Assembly (NCBI GenBank): GCA_017577895.1 | Contig: PKQY01000011.1 | Location: forward strand, 1 to 47,786 | Direction: 5' to 3' | From: Bacillota bacterium | Lineage (GTDB): Bacteria; Bacillota; Bacilli; ZCTH02-B2 | Length of the DNA: 47,786 nucleotides | Shown here: piece by piece, positions 40,684-47,786 of the stretch | Numbering within the stretch: the stretch's first letter is position 1 | Layout of the letters: each line of letters starts with the position of its first letter | Notes under the pieces: generated by a model | Database searches by the model: none | Told to the model about the DNA's origin: nothing | The model's input: only the letters and a program-made list of their open reading frames with translations | Program-made: the position numbers and the translations under genes

Positions 40684-41067
40684 GCTCGCCCCTCCTTTCC
40701 GTAAAATCTGCCACATCATATTCAGCAAGGGCGAGCTTTGTGTGGTGATTGGCCCATCAACGAAAAATATGGTTGGATGTCCCGTCTTTGAGTCTTTGTG
40801 GCAACGATTGCGAAAGCCACGTGCTCTGTCGCCTTTTCATGTACTCGTTGTCGAGTTTTTGATCCATACGAGTTCCCGCTTGTCAGCACGTTTTTCCAAA
40901 ATAAAAATGCCTCCTTCCGCGTTAAGTTTTTACCCAAGTGACACGCGGTTGGAAGCTCGTGTAGCACGCGGCTCGACGTTGCAATCCGTCTGACCCGCAA
41001 GTATTCCCCTTTTTGTCCATCGTTACCAAATGCCAAAACGCAGTAACGACGCGCATTTTGATAACAG
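40684..41067. other. Gene-poor stretch between the YjcZ-like gene and the tRNAs
   Basis: About 380 nt without a convincing gene. Overlapping ~100-codon frames exist on both strands but look random. A strong minus-strand Shine-Dalgarno AAGGAGG (40916-40910) is followed ten bases later by TTG opening a 20-codon frame (40899-40837). A second short frame starting at an ATG nearby overlaps it, so a frameshifted small gene is possible. CGTTAC and GTAACG (41021-41048) form an imperfect hairpin downstream of tRNA-Arg. Confidence 0.4.
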
Positions 41068-41144
41068 TGGCGTGCCTGGAGGGATTCGAACCCCCGACAC
41101 GCGGCTTAGAAGGCCGCTGCTCTATCCAGCTGAGCTACAGGCAC
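41068..41144 (-). tRNA. tRNA-Arg (anticodon TCT)
   Basis: A 77-nt cloverleaf including an encoded CCA. Acceptor stem GTGCCTG / CAGGCAC, D-arm TAGCTCAGCTGGATAGAGC, anticodon loop CTTCTAA with TCT, T-arm GGGGGTTCGAATCCCTC. It reads AGA codons. It lies 5 nt after tRNA-Met in the same transcript. Confidence 0.95.
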
Positions 41145-41149
41145 ACGTT

Positions 41150-41226
41150 TGGTAGCGGTGGAGGGATTCGAACCCCCGACCTCGCGGGTATGAACCGCAC
41201 GCTCTAACCAGCTGAGCTACACCGCC
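41150..41226 (-). tRNA. tRNA-Met (elongator, anticodon CAT)
   Basis: A 77-nt cloverleaf with encoded CCA. Acceptor stem GGCGGTG / CACCGCT starting with a G-U pair, as in the Bacillus elongator tRNA-Met; anticodon loop TTCATAC. It lacks the initiator's unpaired first position and three-GC anticodon stem, so I call it elongator. It is first in the two-tRNA transcript. Confidence 0.93.
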
Positions 41227-41296
41227 ACACATCCGAATCAAAAAGCTTGAATTTGAAACATGTAAATAATTGCAACTGACGTTTGGAGCACATGCT

Positions 41297-41325
41297 ATTA
41301 TATCAAGGTTCCGAAAAAGAATCAA
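41297..41325 (-). promoter_or_regulatory. Promoter of the tRNA-Met/tRNA-Arg transcript
   Basis: On the minus strand TTGATT (41325-41320), a 17-bp spacer and a perfect TATAAT (41302-41297) lie about 70 nt before tRNA-Met. Confidence 0.75.
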
Positions 41326-41334
41326 GGGGTAACA

Positions 41335-41377
41335 GCAAAAATGCGCGGGACAGCCGCAGGCGGCGGCTGTATCCCGC
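41335..41377 (-). terminator. Terminator of ilvE
   Basis: On the minus strand GCGGGA and CAGCCG pair with CGGCTG and TCCCGC (one bulged base), followed by GCATTTTTG. It lies directly after the ilvE stop. Confidence 0.8.
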
Positions 41378-41383
41378 ATCCCA

Positions 41384-42271
41384 TTATGCGTACACCGGCG
41401 TTCCTTCGACCGTCACCCGTTTCCGGAATTCTTCAATCAGCCGTTTTGTCATGGGGCCCGGCTTACCCGTGCCGATGGGTCGACCATCCAGTTTCGTCAC
41501 CGGAATAATCTCAGCCGCCGTACCGGTCAAGAAACATTCGTCAGCGACAAACACGTCGTGGCGGGTAAACGGCTGTTCGGAACATTCGACACCCAAATCC
41601 CGGCAAATTTCCATGATCACCCGCCGCGTTACGCCGTCCAAGGCGCCAAGATACGTCGGCGGCGTCATAACCCGGCCGTTTTTCACAATAAACACGTTGT
41701 CACCGGTACATTCGCACACGTATCCTTCTGTGTTCAGCATCAACGCTTCCATGACGCCGGCTCGGGCGGCCTCAATTTTCGCCAAGATGTTGTTGAGGTA
41801 GTTCAACGACTTGATTTTCGGGTTCAGTGCGTCGGGAATGTTGCGCCGCGTCGGAATCGTGACGATCTCCATGCCGTTGTCGTACAGCTCTTGCGGATAC
41901 AACTTGATCTGGTCGGCGATGATGATCACGTTGGGCTTCTTACAATTGCGCGGATCCAGCCCCAAATCTCCTTCACCGCGGGAGACGACCAGGCGAATGT
42001 AGGAGTTTTTGAGCTGGTTTTTCCGGATCGTTTCCACCACCGCGGCTTTCATTTCCTCAAAACTCAAGGGGATTTCCAGCATGATGGAAAGGGCCGATTC
42101 GTACAAGCGCTTCAGGTGGTCGTCCAGACGGAACACGTTGCCTTCATAACAACGAATTCCCTCAAAAATGCCGTCCCCGTACAAAAAACCGTGGTCGAAG
42201 ACCGAAACTTTTGCTTCTTCTCTGCGCACAAACTCGCCGTTCAAATAAATCCATAATTCTTCCGATGGCAC
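41384..42271 (-). CDS. ilvE: Class IV aminotransferase, branched-chain amino acid aminotransferase IlvE
   Basis: The product is 295 residues, a fold-type IV PLP enzyme. VSVFDHGFLYGDGIFEGIRCYEGNVF in pieces (residues ~22-47) is the family N-terminal block. The catalytic Lys is in KIKSLNYLNN (near 153). EGYVCECTGDNVFI (near 187) holds the PLP Glu, and FLTGTAAEIIPV near 255 binds phosphate. The last step of Val, Leu and Ile synthesis, or first step of their breakdown, is the expected role; D-amino acid or 4-amino-4-deoxychorismate relatives have a similar layout but usually differ at these blocks. The start is GTG at 42271 with GGAGG eight bases upstream. A promoter and two palindromes precede it. 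Confidence 0.88.
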   Translation of the reverse strand: MPSEELWIYLNGEFVRREEAKVSVFDHGFLYGDGIFEGIRCYEGNVFRLDDHLKRLYESALSIMLEIPLSFEEMKAAVVETIRKNQLKNSYIRLVVSRGEGDLGLDPRNCKKPNVIIIADQIKLYPQELYDNGMEIVTIPTRRNIPDALNPKIKSLNYLNNILAKIEAARAGVMEALMLNTEGYVCECTGDNVFIVKNGRVMTPPTYLGALDGVTRRVIMEICRDLGVECSEQPFTRHDVFVADECFLTGTAAEIIPVTKLDGRPIGTGKPGPMTKRLIEEFRKRVTVEGTPVYA

Positions 42272-42303
42272 CCTAAGTTCCTCCTCAAACTGTCCGTTCC
42301 TCT

Positions 42304-42332
42304 GATCGAACGTTCAATCGTAATACGTATTA
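42304..42332. promoter_or_regulatory. Two adjacent palindromes in the ilvE leader
   Basis: GATCGAACGTTCAATC (42304-42319, one mismatch) and the perfect TAATACGTATTA (42321-42332) lie just downstream of the predicted start of transcription. They are candidate regulator sites. They do not match the LexA, CodY or CcpA consensus. Confidence 0.35.
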
Positions 42333-42350
42333 AATCCTAGTTATAAAGTT

Positions 42351-42380
42351 ATTGTAAGAAACACGCCAAAGTGTTGTCAA
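42351..42380 (-). promoter_or_regulatory. Promoter of ilvE
   Basis: On the minus strand a perfect TTGACA (42380-42375), an 18-bp spacer and TACAAT (42356-42351). Confidence 0.7.
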
Positions 42381-42437
42381 GGTAAATTTACATTATTTGG
42401 AATATATCGAACCATTTTTCTGAATGTTTTATCCGAA

Positions 42438-43427
42438 TCATACAGGTCGATACGTGATGCACATCCCTTTCTTCTCGGCGACAATTTCCTTCCGTTCCAG
42501 CAACACGTCCAGATGCCCCACCACTTCCGACACGGTCAAACCCAATTCCTGTTTATATTTGCCGGGAAAGAGCGCCTGCACCACCTCAAAGGCTGTCGTG
42601 GCGCCGCCCGCCAACAACATCTTGATTTTTTCCGCCCGTTCCTCCACTTTGGCTAGCCGGGCATCGACCAAAGCGGGCAAATCGTCCACCGCCTCGCCGT
42701 GGCCGGAAAGGGTCAACGTGACCGGCATCGCTGCACACTTGCGCAAATTGTCCATGTATTGCAACAACGGCTTTGCCCGTTCGGCTCCCGGCGTCAGCGG
42801 CGGTTCAATGATGGCATTGGATGAAATGTGCCGAATGATGTGATCCCCGGCCACCAACAGGCCATCCCGTTCCCGATACAGGGCAATGTGACTTTGCGCG
42901 TGCCCTTTCGTTTCCACAACGCGCCATTCGGACATGCCGGGAATCGGTTCGCCTTCCTGCAACGTTCCGGTCAAGTCGGTCTTGCCGGCCAGCTTTTCCA
43001 TTTGCTGAAGAAACCCTTTAAAATGATGCCACAGGGCTTCCGGAACATTCATTTCCCGATAAAAGGACATAAAAAAATCGTCATGCCACGCAAAAAAGTC
43101 GGGTTCTCGGCGCAACCACGGCCGACAATTCGGATGCCCGTACACCGGAACCGGATGGACTTGCAAAATGCGGTGGAGCATCCCCATGTGATCGACGTGG
43201 TGGTGGGTCAGCACAATTTGCTCAATGTCGCGGATGCTGAAACCGTGTTTCGCCAACGCCTGATTCAACAATTGCCAGTTTTGGTCCGTATTCGGTCCGG
43301 TATCGACCAACGTCAATTTCTCGGCTTGAATCAAATACACGTTCACCGGGCCGACCGGAAACGGCGTCGGCAATTCGATTTGAATGACGTGGTCGACATC
43401 GATGGGTAATCCGGCTGTCGTTCCCAT
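42438..43427 (-). CDS. Metallo-beta-lactamase-fold hydrolase
   Basis: The product is about 329 residues. The metal motif HHHVDH near residue 75 follows the strand VDTGPNT. GHAQSHIALY (third ligand region) and VAGDHII (Asp ligand) continue the glyoxalase-II-like MBL fold. The C-terminal ~70 residues have a helical, winged-helix-like domain (VVGHLDVLLERKEIV), as in LACTB2-like hydrolases. The ATG at 43427 has AAGGAGG six bases upstream. It follows the histidine phosphatase gene by 22 nt. The substrate, perhaps a thioester, is unknown. Confidence 0.88.
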   Translation of the reverse strand: MGTTAGLPIDVDHVIQIELPTPFPVGPVNVYLIQAEKLTLVDTGPNTDQNWQLLNQALAKHGFSIRDIEQIVLTHHHVDHMGMLHRILQVHPVPVYGHPNCRPWLRREPDFFAWHDDFFMSFYREMNVPEALWHHFKGFLQQMEKLAGKTDLTGTLQEGEPIPGMSEWRVVETKGHAQSHIALYRERDGLLVAGDHIIRHISSNAIIEPPLTPGAERAKPLLQYMDNLRKCAAMPVTLTLSGHGEAVDDLPALVDARLAKVEERAEKIKMLLAGGATTAFEVVQALFPGKYKQELGLTVSEVVGHLDVLLERKEIVAEKKGMCITYRPV

Positions 43428-43449
43428 GCACACCCTCCTTCCCATCCCC

Positions 43450-44040
43450 TCACTCGCCGTTCCAATGGGAGGTATCGTTCAGCCAGGCAATGTTCCATCT
43501 TCCCGCAAGATAAGTCAGGCAAGTGACCGAGGTATTGGCGATTTTGTACCGCGGCTCCCCGCTGCCCTCGATGTATGCCAAAATGGCATTGATCGTTCCG
43601 CCGTGACTGACGACGGCCACCCGCTCCCCGACGTGGCGGGAAACGATCTCCGACAACGTCCGCATCGCCCGCCGTTGCATGTGCAGCCAGCTTTCCACCC
43701 CCTCGGCCGCCCACAAATGGGATCGAAATCCTTCGCCGTAACCCGGAATCTCGTCCCATCGTTTCCCTTCATATGTTCCGTAGCTGCGCTCCCGCAGGCC
43801 CGGATGAAGTATCACCGGCTGCTGTTGGTAATGGGCGATGCGCATGGCGGTCATTTTCGCCCGCAGCAAGTCGCTGGAGTATACGGCATGAAGCCGTTCT
43901 TTCGCCAACCGTTGGGCCACTTTCTCGGCCTGTTGCAAACCCAACGCACTCAGTGGAATATCCTGATGGCCTTGCAGCCGGCGCTGGACGTTCCATTCGG
44001 TTTCCCCGTGACGAATGAGATAAACCACCGTTTCGTCCAC
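43450..44040 (-). CDS. Histidine phosphatase family protein (phosphoglycerate mutase-like)
   Basis: The product is about 196 residues. YLIRHGETEWN at the N-terminus carries the catalytic RHG. SSDLLRAKMTA is the second block, the acid Glu lies in RERSYGTYEGKRWDE, and VVSHGGTIN has the second active-site His. This is the PhoE/GpmB-like branch, mostly phosphatases rather than true mutases. An ATG at 44046 touches its ribosome site, while GTG at 44040 is six bases after GAGGG, so I prefer the GTG. It is first of a two-gene unit with the MBL gene and diverges from rpsD. Confidence 0.9.
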   Translation of the reverse strand: MDETVVYLIRHGETEWNVQRRLQGHQDIPLSALGLQQAEKVAQRLAKERLHAVYSSDLLRAKMTAMRIAHYQQQPVILHPGLRERSYGTYEGKRWDEIPGYGEGFRSHLWAAEGVESWLHMQRRAMRTLSEIVSRHVGERVAVVSHGGTINAILAYIEGSGEPRYKIANTSVTCLTYLAGRWNIAWLNDTSHWNGE

Positions 44041-44172
44041 CGACATCCCTCAATTCACCCGACAACGGGCGACTGCCGTTGCCAAATGTGACATTTCCAT
44101 GAACAGTGACAATTTTAATTATACACATCTTGTTTCTATTCTGCGAGAATTGAATCCATACCGGCTTTTTGC

Positions 44173-44200
44173 TTGACTTCCCATTCGCAACCCGTATAAT
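44173..44200 (+). promoter_or_regulatory. Promoter of rpsD
   Basis: TTGACT, a 16-bp spacer and a perfect TATAAT, giving a leader of about 155 nt before the start codon. Confidence 0.75.
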
Positions 44201-44211
44201 ATTTTCAGTGT

Positions 44212-44363
44212 ATTTACGAGACGGAAAACCCACCCTCTGATGCTATTCTTTCATGGCCGCGGCTGAATTTCCATGAAAGAGCGACATAGCATCGGTTTTC
44301 TTGTTTTCTACACCACCGCTTAGAAAACCAGTGCTGGAACGAACGAAAGGAGACGCATCATCC
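44212..44363 (+). ncRNA. Putative S4-binding rpsD leader
   Basis: The untranslated leader contains a long stem: GATGCTAT (44239-44246) pairs with ATAGCATC (44286-44293), and inside it TTTCATGG (44249-44256) pairs with CCATGAAA (44271-44278). A T-rich stretch follows (GGTTTTCTTGTTTTC). In Bacillus, rpsD is preceded by a structured leader that S4 binds to repress its own gene. Position and nested stems fit that, though I cannot confirm the pseudoknots by eye. The T-rich tail also allows an attenuator reading. Confidence 0.65.
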
Positions 44364-44963
44364 ATGGCACGATACACAGGGCCCAAATACAAACTGAGTC
44401 GGCGACTGGGCATTTCCTTGAGCGGTACGGGCAAAGAATTGAAACGCCCCTACCCGCCCGGTCAACACGGCCGGACGCAACGGCGGAAATTGAGCGGATA
44501 CGGCATCCAGCTGCAAGAAAAACAAAAACTCCGCCACATGTACGGCCTCACCGAGCGGCAATTCCGCAACCTGTTCCGCCGGGCCAGCCGGATGCCCGGG
44601 GTCGTGGGCGAGAACTTCATGACGTTGCTGGAGTCCCGCCTGGACAATTTGGTCTATCGTTTGGGCTTTGCCCGCAGCCGGGCGGCGGCCCGTCAGCTGG
44701 TCAACCACGGCCATGTCACCGTCAACGGCCGCAAAGTCGACATTCCGTCCTATTTGGTGAAGCCGGGAGACGTCATCGGGTTGCGGGAAAAAAGCCGCAA
44801 TTTGGCCGTCGTTAAAGAAGCGTTGGAAGAACGATCCTATCTCCCGGATTATTTGAGCTTCAACGAGCAAACCATGGAAGGGACTTACTTGCGTCTGCCG
44901 GAACGCAGCGAACTGCCTTCGGAAATCAACGAAACGCTTATCGTCGAGTTTTATTCCCGTTAA
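44364..44963 (+). CDS. rpsD: 30S ribosomal protein S4
   Basis: The product is 199 residues, standard for bacterial S4. It starts MARYTGPKYKLSRRLGISL, then RPYPPGQHG and the S4 RNA-binding domain with LESRLDNLVYRLGFA, and ARQLVNHGHVTVNGRKVDIPSY in sequence. No zinc-finger cysteines are present in the N-terminal region, so it is the C-minus form. S4 binds 16S rRNA early in 30S assembly and regulates its own synthesis. The ATG at 44364 has AAAGGAG 11 bases upstream; codons back to 44301 belong to the leader. It is monocistronic with a strong terminator. Confidence 0.98.
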   Translation: MARYTGPKYKLSRRLGISLSGTGKELKRPYPPGQHGRTQRRKLSGYGIQLQEKQKLRHMYGLTERQFRNLFRRASRMPGVVGENFMTLLESRLDNLVYRLGFARSRAAARQLVNHGHVTVNGRKVDIPSYLVKPGDVIGLREKSRNLAVVKEALEERSYLPDYLSFNEQTMEGTYLRLPERSELPSEINETLIVEFYSR

Positions 44964-44977
44964 TGGCGTCCCAGCAA

Positions 44978-45008
44978 AAACGGCACCCGAAAAGTTCGGG
45001 TGCCGTTT
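44978..45008 (+). terminator. Bidirectional terminator between rpsD and the acyl-CoA synthetase gene
   Basis: A 14-bp perfect stem (AAACGGCACCCGAA / TTCGGGTGCCGTTT) with a 3-nt loop. Rightward it is followed by GTTATTC; leftward by TTGCTGG after the T-rich arm. It serves both convergent genes. Confidence 0.9.
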
Positions 45009-45009
45009 G

Positions 45010-46641
45010 TTATTCCGCCAGTTGGGCCAACCGGCCTTGTTCGTACATTTCGCGCAACGTCTTTTTCGAAAACTTGCCGACGCTGGTCTTTGGAATTTCG
45101 TCCAGCCACACAATGTCGTCGGGCAGCCACCATTTGGCTACCTTGTCTTTTAAAAATTCGAGAATGTCTTCTTTCGTCACTTTCCCCTTGGCCTCGGGCT
45201 TGAGCACAACACAAGCCAAAGGCCGTTCCTGCCATTTTTCGTGGGGAATGCCGATAACCGCCGCCTCTGCCACTTGCGGATGGGCCATGATGGCGTTCTC
45301 CAAGTCGACGGAAGAAATCCACTCGCCGCCGCTTTTGATCAAGTCTTTCGTCCGGTCCACCACTTGAATGTACCCGTATTCATCAACGGTGACGATGTCG
45401 CCGGTACGGAACCAGCCGTCCACAAACGCCTCCTTCGTCTTCTCCGGATCCTTGTAATATTCTTTGAGCACCCACGGCCCCCGGAGCCACAATTCGCCCA
45501 TTTCTTTGCCGTCACGGGCCACTTCTTGGCCTTGCTCGTTCACGACCCGCATTTCCAACCCGGGCAGCAGGAGGCCGGTTTTCGTCCGTTGCCGCATTTT
45601 TTCTTTCTCCGGCCATTCGTCCATCCACGACTTGGGCGTGTTGATGAACGTCACCGGCGACGTTTCCGTCTGGCCGTAACCTTGGTACAACTTGATGCCC
45701 AAATGGCGTTGATACGCTTCCGTCAACGACTGCGGCATGGCCGAACCGCCGGAAATAAAGGCACGGACGCAGCTGAAATCGTACCTGCCGGGATTTTGCA
45801 GGACGTGGTTCAAAATGCCCATCCATATCGTCGGCACGCCGGCGCTGAACGTGACCCGTTCTTCATGGATCAGGCGGCAAAAGTCTTCCGGCTGCGGCCG
45901 GCTGCCCGGATACACTTGCTTTGCTCCGACCCACGTGTCGGAAAAGGGGCGTCCCCAAGCATTGACGTGAAACATGGGCACAATGGGCATGGTGACGTCC
46001 CGTTCATCGGTGCCCAATTCGCCGACCAACGTGGTCAGACAGTGCAAATACAATCCCCGATGGGTGTACATGACGCCTTTCGGCATGCCCGTGGTGGCCG
46101 TCGTATACCCGAGGATGGCCGGAGTCCATTCGTCAAATTCGGGAAACTCGTATTCGTCACTGGCTTCGGCCAACAACTCCTCATACAAAACAACATTGGG
46201 CAAATTCGTGGCCGGCAACGTTGGTTTGTCGGTCATGACAACGTACGTGTGGACCGTTTTCAATTCCGGATGCAACGGTTCAATCAGCGGCAGCAAATCT
46301 TCATCCACAAACAAAACCCGATCCTCGGCATGGTTGATGACGTGAATCAATTGATCCTTAAACAGCCGAATGTTGACCGTGTGCAACACCCGTTGACTGC
46401 AAGGGACGGCAAAATACAGTTCCAGATGCCGATGGTGGTTCCAGGCAAACGATCCGACATGCTCCCCCGTTTTGACCCCCAGCTTGTCCAACGCGTTGGC
46501 CAGCCGGCACACCCTCCGGTACAGATCGGCATATGTATACCGAAACATGCCGGAATAGTCCCGGGAGACGATTTCTTTTTCCGGAAACACCGTCTTGGCT
46601 CGGTAAAGAATGGAACGCAGCAACAGCGGATATTCCATCAT
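45010..46641 (-). CDS. AMP-binding acyl-CoA synthetase (medium/long-chain fatty acid type)
   Basis: The product is about 543 residues of the ANL superfamily. The P-loop-like YTTATTGMPKGVMYTHRG lies near 180, GYGQTETSPV near 325, GWFRTGDIV near 415, and the catalytic Lys near the C-terminus in PKTSVGKFSKK. The AlkK/FadD-like branch is most similar. It activates a carboxylic acid through an acyl-adenylate to the CoA thioester. ATG 46641 (preceded by AAGGGGTG) is preferred over the in-frame extension to 46677. It follows the chimeric Liv gene; acyl-CoA ligases often sit in liv-type ABC transporter operons, where they may activate the imported acid. Confidence 0.92.
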   Translation of the reverse strand: MMEYPLLLRSILYRAKTVFPEKEIVSRDYSGMFRYTYADLYRRVCRLANALDKLGVKTGEHVGSFAWNHHRHLELYFAVPCSQRVLHTVNIRLFKDQLIHVINHAEDRVLFVDEDLLPLIEPLHPELKTVHTYVVMTDKPTLPATNLPNVVLYEELLAEASDEYEFPEFDEWTPAILGYTTATTGMPKGVMYTHRGLYLHCLTTLVGELGTDERDVTMPIVPMFHVNAWGRPFSDTWVGAKQVYPGSRPQPEDFCRLIHEERVTFSAGVPTIWMGILNHVLQNPGRYDFSCVRAFISGGSAMPQSLTEAYQRHLGIKLYQGYGQTETSPVTFINTPKSWMDEWPEKEKMRQRTKTGLLLPGLEMRVVNEQGQEVARDGKEMGELWLRGPWVLKEYYKDPEKTKEAFVDGWFRTGDIVTVDEYGYIQVVDRTKDLIKSGGEWISSVDLENAIMAHPQVAEAAVIGIPHEKWQERPLACVVLKPEAKGKVTKEDILEFLKDKVAKWWLPDDIVWLDEIPKTSVGKFSKKTLREMYEQGRLAQLAE

Positions 46642-46710
46642 CGTCCATACACCCCTTCTCATCCACAGATGTCGCATCCTTCGTCGCTATCGCAGCGCCA
46701 ATGAAACGAG

Positions 46711-46739
46711 GACCGAGGCCGTTGCCAACGGCCCCGGTC
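46711..46739 (-). other. Strong GC hairpin between the chimeric Liv gene and the acyl-CoA synthetase
   Basis: GACCG-GGCCGTT pairs with AACGGCC-CGGTC (one mismatch, 3-nt loop). Leftward it is followed only by CTCGTTTCATT, a weak T-tract, so it may be a partial terminator or an mRNA-stability element. Confidence 0.5.
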
Positions 46740-46764
46740 ACCGGCTCGGTCAACGAATAAACGG

Positions 46765-47733
46765 TCATTTCACCGGGATGGCGACCACTTCGCCGTTTTC
46801 CACCGCCGCAATGCGCACGTCGTGCACCAGACCGCCGGCGTCATCAATGCCGGTAATGTAGTAAAGCCGATGCTTGTCGTCCAAATTGTCAATGGCCGTC
46901 TGGATATGGGCGTGGATGGCTTGCGCGTCGGTCGTCGTTCCGGCCGCTTCCATGGCCTTCGCCACAATGTGCATGGCCATGTAATGCAAACCGGCTTCCG
47001 AACCAGGATTTTTGTTGTACTTGCTGTTGTACGCCTCGACAAAACCGGCTACCCCCGGCGCATCGCTCATAATGAGCGGCAACGTGCCGATGGCGCCTTC
47101 CAAAAGTTCATATCCGCCCAACACGGCGGCCATTTCTTCCAGCTTCGCCTGATCCATGACCGCAAACCCGCCTTTAAATCCTTGTTCCCGGGCTGTCTTG
47201 ATGACCAAAGCCGTCGGTTCGGACGGGCCGCCGACAAAGAGGGCATCCGGGTTTTTGCTCAAGGCATTGCTCACGCCGCTGGTGAAATCCGTTTCGGTGG
47301 TATAATCCATCGGGTTTTCGGCCACCACTTCGCCTCCCGCCGCTTCCCAAGCCGGCCGGAACAATTCGGTCCAATCTTTGGCGTAGGCATGGGTTCCCGG
47401 AACTAACGCCACTTTATTGCCAAACCGGCCCATCAAATATTGGATAAACGGCTCGATATAGCCGTCGTATTTGGGCGGGATGCGCATCGTCAGCCGGTTG
47501 CCGGTTTCCGTCACTTTCGGCTCGCTCGTATAAGCGCCGATGATGAACTGATCTTGTTCATTGAACTGCTGGACGGCCATAATACCGCCGCTGTGGGGAA
47601 TGAACACAACGGGAGCGTTGAACTCCTGCACGAGCCGCTTGGCGTTCGTCGCAGTCTCAAATGTCAAACCCAACGCCACCAGTGTATAGACGCTCCCCAT
47701 GGCCAAACCGTTCAACAATTGTTGCATCAACAT
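46765..47733 (-). pseudogene. Chimeric gene: LivH permease N-terminus fused to LivK-type binding protein lacking its N-terminus
   Basis: The 322-residue frame starts LMQQLLNGLAMGSVYTLVAL, the signature N-terminus of LivH-type branched-chain amino acid ABC permeases. After GLTFE (about residue 26) it becomes a periplasmic binding protein of the LivK/Peripla_BP_6 family: NAKRLVQEFNAPVVFIPHS, then KVALVPGTHAYAKDWTELFR and DALFVGGPSEPTALVIKTA, through to a normal C-terminus. The signal peptide and roughly the first 80-100 residues of the receptor are absent. The ribosome site GGAGG belongs to the permease start. The simplest origin is an in-frame deletion in a livH-livM-livK order, which removed most of livH, all of livM and the start of livK. 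It could still be made as a membrane-anchored receptor. An assembly error is also possible. Confidence 0.8.
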
Positions 47734-47754
47734 GCGCGCCCCGCCTCCATTGGT

Positions 47755-47786
47755 TCACTCGTATTTGCGCAATTCCAAGCGGGCAA
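47755..47786 (-). CDS. Possible C-terminus of an upstream gene, 5' partial
   Basis: On the minus strand a frame enters from the window edge, reads ARLELRKYE and stops at 47757-47755, 22 nt before the chimeric Liv gene. The spacing suits an operon neighbour, perhaps an ATP-binding subunit (LivF/LivG). Ten codons are too few to identify it. Confidence 0.35.
   Translation of the reverse strand, partial: ARLELRKYE

Noticed and set aside
1..47786. CRISPR arrays, insertion sequences, prophage genes, rRNA
   Set aside because: I looked for regularly spaced repeats, transposase motifs, integrases and rRNA sequence and saw none.

Overview
The window looks like chromosome of a spore-forming, probably thermophilic member of the Bacillales (Thermoactinomycetaceae or related bacilli would fit). 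The grounds are Gram-positive Shine-Dalgarno sites, frequent GTG/TTG starts, a two-GTPase DynA dynamin, a YjcZ-type sporulation micropeptide, LutABC, MnmM and an S4-type leader before rpsD. I cannot name the species. Two compositional zones are visible by eye: about 1.5-14.2 kb is clearly more AT-rich, while 14.5-47.8 kb is GC-rich.

Region 1 (1-14.2 kb) is an accessory catabolic island. A partial flavin oxidoreductase on the left converges on a leftward array: dctP-dctQ-dctM (TRAP uptake), then aldehyde dehydrogenase, zinc alcohol dehydrogenase, an acetolactate-synthase-like TPP enzyme, a TIM-barrel isomerase-like protein, a CaiB/BaiF CoA-transferase and an HMG-CoA-lyase-family enzyme. A shikimate-kinase-like gene diverges from dctP, and a LacI-type regulator lies beyond it. 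Four copies of a palindrome around TAGATCGATCTA occur only in the two control regions of this array and are strong candidates for the regulator's operator. The logic reads as import, oxidation, C-C chemistry, CoA activation and retro-aldol cleavage to acetyl-CoA. The substrate is unknown; mevalonate or 3-hydroxy-3-methylglutarate fits four of the enzymes.

Region 2 (14.3-20.4 kb) holds a broken short reading frame, comM, an orphan Dam-type methylase, and an OpuA-type glycine betaine/proline ABC importer (opuAA-AB-AC).

Region 3 (20.5-28.5 kb) is one leftward run: pdhA-pdhB-pdhC, lutA-lutB-lutC, glcD. A good promoter sits before pdhA and a strong terminator after glcD. Together these genes could take D- and L-lactate through pyruvate to acetyl-CoA.

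Region 4 (28.6-41.2 kb) is housekeeping: an M20 amidohydrolase, a DUF3054 membrane protein, a small coiled-coil protein, mnmM, dynA, dinG, an MFS exporter, ccdA with a TlpA/ResA-like thioredoxin lipoprotein, a 36-residue YjcZ-like gene, and tRNA-Met/tRNA-Arg.

Region 5 (41.3-47.8 kb) contains ilvE, an MBL hydrolase plus a histidine phosphatase, rpsD with its leader, an acyl-CoA synthetase, and at the right edge a chimeric gene. That gene joins the first ~25 residues of a LivH permease in frame to a LivK-type binding protein lacking its N-terminus.
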